A DNA stretch of 34,207 bases from Bacteroidota bacterium (lineage in GTDB: Bacteria > Bacteroidota > Bacteroidia > Bacteroidales > FEN-979): the NCBI GenBank assembly GCA_026391715.1, contig JAPLDO010000225.1, positions 1 to 34,207 on the forward strand. Direction: 5' to 3'. The first letter of the stretch is position 1; each line of letters opens with the position of its first letter. Position numbers and translations under genes: made by a program. Of the stretch, positions 18,017 through 24,845 are shown piece by piece. Below the pieces are notes generated by a model, which was given only the letters and a program-made list of their open reading frames with translations, was not told the origin of the DNA and ran no database searches.

Positions 18017-18643
18017 ATGATAAAAAATAAAATCTTCCGGGCGCTGGTCGTTGCCTGTTTTTTCCTTGTTGTAGCCAATGGCAGTGTCTCTGGAAAAAAA
18101 TGGACTGTTACTGTGAGAAATTATTCTTTTTTTCCATATAACCTTACGCATGTGAAGGCACACGATACCATTCAATGGGTTTGGGAAAGCGGAAACCATA
18201 CTACAACCTCTACTTCCATTCCAGGGGATGCAATGGACTGGGATTATCCTATCAATCACGATATCAATTCGTTCATCTATATTCCAACGGTGGATGGCAT
18301 TTATTATTATCAAAGTACGCCTGATACTGCAAAAGTGATGACTGGACATTTTGTGGTGAGTGGCTCAAATGGAATTCTGGATGATGCAGGTATTGATTTC
18401 AGAATATTTCCAAACCCAGGATCGGGGTTGGTTACTATTTGGATTCCTTCGGGTTTTACTGAATCGTCAATTTTAGAAATCTATAATAATGAGGGGAAAA
18501 TGATTTACGTTGGACATTTGTTGATGGAAGCCTTAAATCATACCGGAAATTTTAATTTGGGAACATTGTCTCGCGGAGTTTATATCTTTAAACTATCCCA
18601 TCCGGAAAAAAAATCGCTTATTCAGCGGGTTATCCGTGAATGA
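18017..18643 (+). CDS. Cupredoxin-like T9SS-exported protein lacking copper ligands
   Basis: A 208-residue exported protein. ATG at 18017 is preferred to the TTG at 18005 because it begins the signal peptide (IFRALVVACFFLVVANG). Residues about 28-116 form a plastocyanin-like domain (DTIQWVWESGNHTTTSTS). The expected type 1 copper set is His, Cys, His, Met. H61 and M108 are present, but the aligned Cys and second His positions are S100 and D103 (YYYQSTPD in place of the usual Y-Q-C-x-x-H). Residues about 130-208 are a type A T9SS sorting domain (FRIFPNPGSGLVTI, GTLSRGVYIFKL). It should be exported but probably cannot form a blue-copper site; a binding or structural role is possible. Confidence 0.82.
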   Translation: MIKNKIFRALVVACFFLVVANGSVSGKKWTVTVRNYSFFPYNLTHVKAHDTIQWVWESGNHTTTSTSIPGDAMDWDYPINHDINSFIYIPTVDGIYYYQSTPDTAKVMTGHFVVSGSNGILDDAGIDFRIFPNPGSGLVTIWIPSGFTESSILEIYNNEGKMIYVGHLLMEALNHTGNFNLGTLSRGVYIFKLSHPEKKSLIQRVIRE

Positions 18644-18654
18644 CCGGAAACCTG

Positions 18655-19620
18655 TCAAAGAATTCCTTCCCGTAAAATATCGTGAAGGTGGATAACGCCT
18701 TTATACACATTATTTTCGACAACCAGTAACTGTGTGATATTTGATTCACGCATCAGCGCGAGGGCGTTCACCACAAGAATATCCGGAGAAATTGTTCGGG
18801 GATTTTTCGACATGATGTCGGAAGCTTTAAGGTGATTTACTTCAAAATTTTTTTCCAGCATCCGTCGCAGGTCGCCATCAGTAATGATGCCAATAAGTTT
18901 CTTTGCTTTAATAACCGCAGTGGCGCCTAATCTTTTAGAAGAAATTTCGACAATAACTTTTCTGATATCATCATCGTAATTAACCTGAGGAGCCTGATTG
19001 CGCGGAAAAAGATCGCCAACTTTCAGGTAAAGTTGCTTGCCAATTGAGCCGCCTGGGTGAAGTTTTGCAAAATCGCCGGATGTAAATCCCCGCGCTTCAA
19101 GCAGACAAACTGAGAGGGCGTCGCCCATCACAAGTTGGGCTGTGGTACTTGTAGTGGGAACAAGGTTATTTGGACATGCTTCCCTTGAAACAGTAGTATC
19201 TATTATCCTGTCAGCTTGTTTGGCAAGGAAAGAAGCGGTGTTTCCTACCATAGCAATAAGGAAGCTACCGTATTCTTTGAGAAGCGGAACCAGAATTTTT
19301 ATCTCAGGAGTCTCTCCGCTTTTCGAAATGCAGATCACGATATCCTCTTTCTGAATCATTCCCAGGTCGCCATGTATTGCGTCTGCTGCATGAAGAAAAC
19401 TTGCCGCAGTGCCTGTTGAGTTTAGCGTAGCCGTAATTTTTTGTCCGATGATGGCGCTTTTTCCAATTCCGGTGATGATTACTCTGCCTTTTGAGTGTAA
19501 AATCATATTAATACAAACAAAAAAATCATCATTAACAGATTTTACTAATTTTGCTATCTCGACTGATTCGTCATTAATTGTTTTTATGGCGATCGCTTTT
19601 AATGCTCTTAGATTTTTCAA
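18655..19620 (-). CDS. kdsD: Arabinose-5-phosphate isomerase, KpsF/GutQ family (Kdo synthesis)
   Basis: A 321-residue enzyme interconverting ribulose-5-phosphate and arabinose-5-phosphate, the first step to Kdo for lipopolysaccharide. The SIS domain (about 40-185) has GIGKSA (51-56), HAADAIHGDLGM (H83) and ISKSGETPEI (99-108). Two CBS domains follow (about 208-321; LGATAVIKAKKLIGIITDGDLRR, ITQLLVVEN). The start is a TTG at 19620: the next in-frame Met (residue 39) would cut into the conserved N-terminal helix, and the length before GRVIITG fits the family. It converges on the cupredoxin-like gene (11 bases between stops) and diverges from recQ. Confidence 0.92.
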   Translation of the reverse strand: MKNLRALKAIAIKTINDESVEIAKLVKSVNDDFFVCINMILHSKGRVIITGIGKSAIIGQKITATLNSTGTAASFLHAADAIHGDLGMIQKEDIVICISKSGETPEIKILVPLLKEYGSFLIAMVGNTASFLAKQADRIIDTTVSREACPNNLVPTTSTTAQLVMGDALSVCLLEARGFTSGDFAKLHPGGSIGKQLYLKVGDLFPRNQAPQVNYDDDIRKVIVEISSKRLGATAVIKAKKLIGIITDGDLRRMLEKNFEVNHLKASDIMSKNPRTISPDILVVNALALMRESNITQLLVVENNVYKGVIHLHDILREGIL

Positions 19621-19642
19621 AACGCAATTAATTTAAAAATAA

Positions 19643-19675
19643 TTTGTTAATTCAATAGGTTTATACTTACATTTG
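19643..19675 (+). promoter_or_regulatory. Bacteroidota-type promoter upstream of recQ
   Basis: TTTG at 19643-19646 and TACATTTG at 19668-19675 are separated by 21 bases, matching the -33/-7 consensus (TTTG, TAnnTTTG). The recQ ATG lies 70 bases downstream of the -7 element. Confidence 0.6.
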
Positions 19676-19745
19676 TATAAAGACAAGCGAAAAGTAACAG
19701 TTTTTTGCCTCGAACAAAAGTATGAAAATTAATCAATGTTAAGAC

Positions 19746-21947
19746 ATGGTGGCCAATAAGGACGAACATCAGCTATTTGAAGTATTGAAGAAAGTGTTTG
19801 GTTATGATAGCTTTAAAGGCAACCAGGAAGCAATAATCAGAAGTGTGCTTGCCGACAAAGACACATTTGTCATAATGCCCACAGGAGGAGGAAAATCGTT
19901 GTGTTATCAACTTCCTGCCCTTATTAAACCGGGAACAGCCATCATTGTTTCGCCTCTTATCGCTTTGATGAAAAATCAGGTGGATTCCATTCGCAGTTTC
20001 GGCACGGAAAACAATGTCGCTCATTTTATGAATTCCTCACTTACAAAACCGGAAATTACCCAGGTAAAAAAGGATATTGTAAGTGGCAGAACCAAATTAC
20101 TTTATGTAGCGCCCGAAACTATAACCAAAGAAGAGAATATCGAGTTCCTCCATAATATAGAAATATCATTTTACGCCATTGATGAAGCTCATTGCATTTC
20201 TGAATGGGGTCATGATTTCAGACCGGAATACAGGCGTTTACGTCCAATAATTGACGCCATTGGTCAAAAAGTGCCGTTAATTGCGCTCACCGCAACTGCC
20301 ACGCCAAAGGTTCAGCAGGATATTCAAAAAAACCTGAATATGCTTGATTCTTCGGTTTTTCTCTCCTCTTTTAACCGGCCAAATCTTTATTATGAAGTAC
20401 GCGCCAAATCAAAAAATGTTTCCAGGGATATCATTAAATATATCAAGAGTCATCAGGGAAAATCAGGCATAGTTTATTGCCTTAGCCGAAAGAAAGTAGA
20501 GGAGCTTTCGGAAACTTTCGTGGTGAACGGAATTAAAGCATCGCCTTACCATGCAGGGCTTGACGCTGCCACACGCAGACAAAATCAGGATAAATTTCTT
20601 ATGGAAGAGGTGGATGTGATTGTGGCAACTATTGCTTTCGGCATGGGCATTGACAAACCCGATGTGCGGTTTGTTATTCATTACGATATTCCTAAAAGCC
20701 TTGAAGGCTATTATCAGGAAACAGGACGAAGCGGACGCGACGATGGCGAAGGCAACTGCATAGCTTTCTATAGTTACGAAGACATCCAGAAACTCGAAAA
20801 ATTCCTGAAAGGAAAGCCTGTTGCCGAGCAGGAAATTGCAAAACAACTCCTCTTTGAAACTGTTTCGTACAGCGAATCATCTGTATGTCGTCGAAAACAA
20901 CTACTCCATTATTTCGGAGAAATATATACTGAAGATAACTGTCAGAATTGCGACAACTGTATGCATCCAAAGAAAAAATTTGAAGGGAAACAATATGTTT
21001 CTCTTGTTCTCGAAACTGTAAATGCTGTTAAACAGCAATTTAAGAGCAAATATATAGTAAATATCCTACTTGGAAAAGGCGGATCAAGCATCAAACAATC
21101 CAAACATAATAAACTTGAAATGTTTGGAAAAGGCTCCGATCGCGATGAGAAATTCTGGAATGCAGTCGTCAAGCAAACCCTTATAGAACGTTTGCTGACA
21201 AAGGATATAGACAATTACGGATTGCTGAAGATCAGTCCCGAAGGCGCAGCATTTCTCAAAAAACCACATTCCATCATGCTTGTGGATGACCATGACTTTG
21301 AAAATCCTGAGGAAGAAGAAATGTTTGAAGCGCTTGGATCTAAAAGCAGCACCGCAGATAAGACCCTTTTTGCTTTGTTGAAAGATCTTCGTAAAGAGAT
21401 TGCGAGAAAAGAGAAACTCCCTCCTTTTGTCATTTTTCAGGATCCTTCACTTGAGGATATGGCAATTCAGTACCCGATTTCGATAGAGGAAATGAAACAG
21501 ATTACCGGTGTTGGCGCCGGAAAAGCCTTAAAATATGGAAAACCTTTTCTGGAATTAATCAAGGATTATGTTGAAGAAAATGAGATTGTCCGCCCAATGG
21601 ATATGGTTGTAAAGTCTGTTATCAATAAATCGGGAATCAAAGTTTTTATTATTCAAAGTATTGACCGCAAAGTGGCGCTCGAAGATATTGCTCTTGCCAA
21701 AAATCTCAACTCCGACGAACTGATTACGGAAATTGAAAGTATCGTAGGCTCCGGAACAAAAATTGATATCAAGTATTATATTGATGAATTCGTTGATCCA
21801 TACCACCAGGAAGAGATTTTCGAATACTTCCGCAAAGCCGAATCCGACTCAATCGAAGAAGCTCTCAGAGAACTCGGTGAAGATGAGTTTACTGAAGAGG
21901 AAATAAGGCTAATGCGTATTAAATTTATGTCAGAATTAGGTAATTAA
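19746..21947 (+). CDS. recQ: ATP-dependent DNA helicase RecQ
   Basis: A 733-residue 3'-5' helicase acting in recombination and replication-fork repair. The Walker A motif is PTGGGKS (45-51), and the DEAH box (146-149) opens the segment DEAHCISEWGHDFRPEY. Helicase motifs V-VI include FGMGIDKPDVRFVIH and QETGRSGRD (325-332 region). The RecQ-C-terminal zinc site has C381, C399, C402 and C405, followed by a winged helix (about 415-510). An HRDC domain lies at about 535-610 (ITGVGAGKALKYG), and an extra C-terminal helical region (about 625-733) ends in an acidic stretch. All catalytic elements are intact. It is followed by ompH-like and DUF4296 genes after an 11-base gap, probably one transcript. 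Confidence 0.96.
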   Translation: MVANKDEHQLFEVLKKVFGYDSFKGNQEAIIRSVLADKDTFVIMPTGGGKSLCYQLPALIKPGTAIIVSPLIALMKNQVDSIRSFGTENNVAHFMNSSLTKPEITQVKKDIVSGRTKLLYVAPETITKEENIEFLHNIEISFYAIDEAHCISEWGHDFRPEYRRLRPIIDAIGQKVPLIALTATATPKVQQDIQKNLNMLDSSVFLSSFNRPNLYYEVRAKSKNVSRDIIKYIKSHQGKSGIVYCLSRKKVEELSETFVVNGIKASPYHAGLDAATRRQNQDKFLMEEVDVIVATIAFGMGIDKPDVRFVIHYDIPKSLEGYYQETGRSGRDDGEGNCIAFYSYEDIQKLEKFLKGKPVAEQEIAKQLLFETVSYSESSVCRRKQLLHYFGEIYTEDNCQNCDNCMHPKKKFEGKQYVSLVLETVNAVKQQFKSKYIVNILLGKGGSSIKQSKHNKLEMFGKGSDRDEKFWNAVVKQTLIERLLTKDIDNYGLLKISPEGAAFLKKPHSIMLVDDHDFENPEEEEMFEALGSKSSTADKTLFALLKDLRKEIARKEKLPPFVIFQDPSLEDMAIQYPISIEEMKQITGVGAGKALKYGKPFLELIKDYVEENEIVRPMDMVVKSVINKSGIKVFIIQSIDRKVALEDIALAKNLNSDELITEIESIVGSGTKIDIKYYIDEFVDPYHQEEIFEYFRKAESDSIEEALRELGEDEFTEEEIRLMRIKFMSELGN

Positions 21948-21958
21948 CCCCACATTAC

Positions 21959-22669
21959 ATGCAGGAAGAAAACAATCAGAACCCTCAACCGGTTGAGGAA
22001 GAAAAATCCGGTATTTATACAGAAAGCAGCTCCACTTATACTGGAACTGAAAAACCATCTTTTTTTATTTTTAATTTTAATACATTGTTGGGAGGACTTG
22101 CGCTTGTTGGGCTACTTGCGCTTTCTTTTCTTCATTTTTCGAAAAAAAATGAAAATGTTGGCGCTCCAACCTTTCCTATTCAGAAAGTTTCTGGAAAATC
22201 ATTGTCAGTGGTGTTTGTTAATACCGACAGCATAAATATGCACTACGAATTTGTAAAGATTCTTCGTCGCGATTTGGAAAGCACAGGAAAGAAATTGCAA
22301 ACCGAGGTTTTATCGGAACAATCAGCGCTCGAAAAGGAGGCTGCCGATTTTCAGCGTCAAATGGGATCCAACCAGATACCCGAAGATAAAGCAAAGGTCA
22401 TTTATGAGCAACTGATGCAAAAACAGCAGGCTTTGATGGACAAAAAGGAGCGCTATACCCAGCAGGTTGCCGAACAGGAAATGAATATGAATATCCGACT
22501 TGTTGACAGTGTAACCGCATTTCTCAAACGGTTCAACCGCCAGTACCGATTTGATTATATAATGGGATTTAAAACCGGCGGTGAAATTCTTGTTGCAAAC
22601 GACACTCTCGATATTACAAAGTCGGCGCTCAATGAGTTGAACCGCGAATATCAGCAACGAAAAAAATGA
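21959..22669 (+). CDS. OmpH/Skp-family protein with an N-terminal transmembrane anchor
   Basis: A 236-residue protein. Residues 1-36 are hydrophilic and acidic, 42-62 form a hydrophobic helix (LLGGLALVGLLALSFLHF), and about 75-236 are an OmpH/Skp-like domain: VVFVNTDSINMHYEF, a long coiled-coil (about 95-180, glutamine-, lysine- and glutamate-rich), then FDYIMGFKTGGEILVANDTLDIT. Skp proteins chaperone outer-membrane proteins in the periplasm. This one appears tethered to the inner membrane rather than secreted with a cleaved signal. Its stop overlaps the DUF4296 start by four bases (ATGA). Both products are envelope-related, so recQ is probably only an upstream transcriptional neighbour. Confidence 0.82.
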   Translation: MQEENNQNPQPVEEEKSGIYTESSSTYTGTEKPSFFIFNFNTLLGGLALVGLLALSFLHFSKKNENVGAPTFPIQKVSGKSLSVVFVNTDSINMHYEFVKILRRDLESTGKKLQTEVLSEQSALEKEAADFQRQMGSNQIPEDKAKVIYEQLMQKQQALMDKKERYTQQVAEQEMNMNIRLVDSVTAFLKRFNRQYRFDYIMGFKTGGEILVANDTLDITKSALNELNREYQQRKK

Positions 22670-23046
22670 AATTGAAACCCCGGATCGGAATATTTTTCTT
22701 CTTTCTTTTACTGATAGTTTCCTGCGGGAAGAAAGACAAGTTAATAGAGAATACTACCAGATTCAGCGCTGATTCACTTATTTCTGAAACAAAGATGGTA
22801 TGCATTATGGCCGACGTCCATATAATTGAAGCTGCCTTATTGATCGAACGGAATGAAGGCGTCGTTTCAAAAGAAAAAACAACCTGCCTGTATGATGGTA
22901 TTTTTAAAAAATACGGACTTAACCGGGCTAAGTATGAGTATAATCTCATGTACTATAGTCAGAATCCGGAATCATTTTCAAAGTTGTACGGAAAAGTAAT
23001 CGGACAATTAGAGTCGCAGCAAAAGAAATTCAGTCCGAAAAATTGA
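22666..23046 (+). CDS. DUF4296 lipoprotein
   Basis: A 126-residue lipoprotein: signal MKLKPRIGIFFFFLLLIVSC with the lipobox Cys at residue 20, then a helical DUF4296-like domain (about 40-120) with MVCIMADVHIIEAALL and the aromatic YEYNLMYYSQNPESF. The family is Bacteroidota-specific with no proven function. Translation is coupled to the OmpH-like gene through ATGA, which suggests a shared role in the periplasm or outer membrane. The stop abuts the stop of the convergent gene with no intervening base. Confidence 0.82.
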   Translation: MKLKPRIGIFFFFLLLIVSCGKKDKLIENTTRFSADSLISETKMVCIMADVHIIEAALLIERNEGVVSKEKTTCLYDGIFKKYGLNRAKYEYNLMYYSQNPESFSKLYGKVIGQLESQQKKFSPKN

Positions 23047-23460
23047 TTATATCTTCGAGTAGATTGCAACAGCATTTATAAGATCAGCCCCGTTATTTAA
23101 AGTATAATTCCAGTTTATTTTGGTTCCCGACAAAGAGCCTGAACCATTTATGGTAATCCCGGAAATTACCTGATTAGCGTCAAGTATAATCGAACTTCCT
23201 TTTATTACAGCTCCGGCTGGTGTTGCCGATGAACCAGTATTTGCAAAATTGGAGATAAAAACGCCATCCGATGAACCTGGATCAGCGGTAATGTTCACTT
23301 CATAAGTCAATTTGGTCCAGGATTCGGTTACTGTCCAGGGTCCCAAATAAGATGATCTTGTAACTGAATCCGGCGTAGTATCGGTTTGTTTTGCGCATCC
23401 CGTGAAAAGGTATCCGAGAATAACAATTATAATTGAGATAACTGCAAATGACTTTTTCAT
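23047..23460 (-). CDS. Hypothetical lipoprotein
   Basis: A 137-residue lipoprotein with signal MKKSFAVISIIIVILGYLFTGC (lipobox Cys 22), a short TDTTPDS linker and a single small beta-rich domain (YLGPWTVTESW, SSIILDANQVISGITINGSG). The W-x-V-T-E opening and G-S-x-I-x-G strands resemble lipocalin-like small lipoproteins of Bacteroidota, but I cannot assign a family. Last gene of the minus-strand operon; its ATG overlaps the stop of the membrane-protein gene by four bases. Confidence 0.72.
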   Translation of the reverse strand: MKKSFAVISIIIVILGYLFTGCAKQTDTTPDSVTRSSYLGPWTVTESWTKLTYEVNITADPGSSDGVFISNFANTGSSATPAGAVIKGSSIILDANQVISGITINGSGSLSGTKINWNYTLNNGADLINAVAIYSKI

Positions 23461-23969
23461 AAAATTTTCTTTTTCAGGATTACTGCTATATAAAAACTAA
23501 AAATCAAGGAGGTGATCAATTGAATGAGTATAAAATCAGGGCTTGCTTCTGCCACTACAAATCCAATGGAAAAAACGGGCCAGTAAGCAAGGTAACAGGC
23601 AATTTTACTGGTGATAATCGAAACAAACATGGCAAAAAATGTGTGGTTGAACTTTTTTACCAGCCAGTAAAATAATAAGGTATTAAGAACCAGTTCGCCG
23701 GTAATAATAAACATCTTGATTAACTCAGGGTGACCTGAAACCAAAAATGAAAACAACGGAAGCGTAAGCGCGAGGAAGTATGAATTGCTTTTCGATGTGT
23801 GTGCCATCGAAAGAATAAGCATGAGTCTCATCGGTTCAATCATATAAATAGGAATACCGGTGAAGTGTACAGTAGCCGGGATAAAATATATTAGCGCGAG
23901 GGCTGCGAGGTCAACCAGGATATTTGTCAGAATCACTCTGTTTGGAAGAGTCTCATTCATAATTTTCAT
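23457..23969 (-). CDS. Multi-pass inner-membrane protein (possible transporter substrate-binding component)
   Basis: A 170-residue, very hydrophobic protein with five or six predicted membrane segments. I choose ATG 23969 (or 23960): the longer frame to 24065 would overlap deoC by 79 bases and add a hydrophilic, unconserved-looking extension. Size and topology resemble the S-component of energy-coupling-factor vitamin transporters, and the segment EPMRLMLILSMAHTSKSNSY is a candidate cytoplasmic or substrate loop, but no definite family motif was recognised. It lies 17 bases after deoC and overlaps the lipoprotein gene (ATGA), downstream of a TonB receptor, so the operon may import a small molecule. 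The substrate is unknown. Confidence 0.6.
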   Translation of the reverse strand: MKIMNETLPNRVILTNILVDLAALALIYFIPATVHFTGIPIYMIEPMRLMLILSMAHTSKSNSYFLALTLPLFSFLVSGHPELIKMFIITGELVLNTLLFYWLVKKFNHTFFAMFVSIITSKIACYLAYWPVFSIGFVVAEASPDFILIQLITSLIFSFYIAVILKKKIL

Positions 23970-23986
23970 AAGGCGATCAATTATAA

Positions 23987-24832
23987 TTAAGTTGATAAAA
24001 GAACTGCGGATAAGCGGTCGGTAAGGCGGCTGGCGCCGATTCGGAATAACGAAGGGGTTAGCCAATGTTCGCCGAGAATTTTATTAACGATCAGGTAATA
24101 TCTGAGCGCCTGTTCAGGTTCGGCAATTCCACCTGCCGGTTTGATTCCAATTTTCTTTCCGGTTTTCAGATAGTACTGCCTTATCACCTGCAACATCACA
24201 AAAACAGCCTCAACAGTGGCGGCAGGCGAAATCTTGCCGGTGCTTGTTTTGATAAAATCGGCGCCTGCCATTATGGCAATTTCACTGGCGCGGGCAATGT
24301 TTTCGGATGTCTGTAGTTCTCCGGTTTCAAGAATTACCTTGAGAGTTTGCTGATGACAATGAGCGCGCATCTCAGTTAATTCGTATAATATTGTATCATA
24401 TTTCTGATCGAGAAAAATACCGCGGGAAATCACCACATCAACCTCGTCGGCGCCCTCCTGAACACAATAATCAATTTCATTTAGTTTCAAAGACAATACC
24501 ATTTGTCCGCTCGGAAATGAAGCCGCAGTAGTTGCCACTTTAATCGGAGTACCTTGCAACGCTTTTTTTGCGGTAGCAATAAATGGAGGATAGATACACA
24601 CTGCGGCAGGAAAGGGTAAACCCTTTTCGCCAAACCAGATGGCTTTTTCACAAAGGCTTTTGACTTTTGTATTTGTATCGGAACCTTCAAGGGTTGTGTA
24701 ATCCAAAAAGGAAAAAATCTGACGAAGGGCATGGAGGTTTTCGCCGACTTCCAACGGAGTATTTAGAATCCCAATAAGTTCATCCTGTACTATCTTTTCA
24801 GAAATCCCGGAAATCAATGAGAACGTGAACAT
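23987..24832 (-). CDS. deoC: Deoxyribose-phosphate aldolase
   Basis: A 281-residue class I aldolase splitting 2-deoxyribose-5-phosphate into glyceraldehyde-3-phosphate and acetaldehyde in deoxynucleoside catabolism. The TIM-barrel residues are intact: D132 (ADEVDVV), the Schiff-base lysine K195 (FIKTSTGK) and K231 (GIKPAGG). I start at ATG 24832, 13 bases after the TonB-receptor stop; the upstream extension to 24895 overlaps that gene and is not homologous. The N-terminal 35 residues are longer than in E. coli DeoC, as in other long-form enzymes. Co-transcription with a TonB receptor and a membrane protein hints at scavenging of nucleosides or deoxysugars, which is inference. Confidence 0.93.
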   Translation of the reverse strand: MFTFSLISGISEKIVQDELIGILNTPLEVGENLHALRQIFSFLDYTTLEGSDTNTKVKSLCEKAIWFGEKGLPFPAAVCIYPPFIATAKKALQGTPIKVATTAASFPSGQMVLSLKLNEIDYCVQEGADEVDVVISRGIFLDQKYDTILYELTEMRAHCHQQTLKVILETGELQTSENIARASEIAIMAGADFIKTSTGKISPAATVEAVFVMLQVIRQYYLKTGKKIGIKPAGGIAEPEQALRYYLIVNKILGEHWLTPSLFRIGASRLTDRLSAVLLST

Positions 24833-24845
24833 CCTTAGGTTGTGG

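Noticed and set aside
20463-20846. 127-codon antisense frame within recQ
   Set aside because: Lies entirely opposite conserved helicase motifs with no independent signals.
23970-24065. Longer start for the membrane protein at 24065
   Set aside because: It would overlap deoC by 79 bases and adds a hydrophilic extension unlike a membrane-protein N-terminus.
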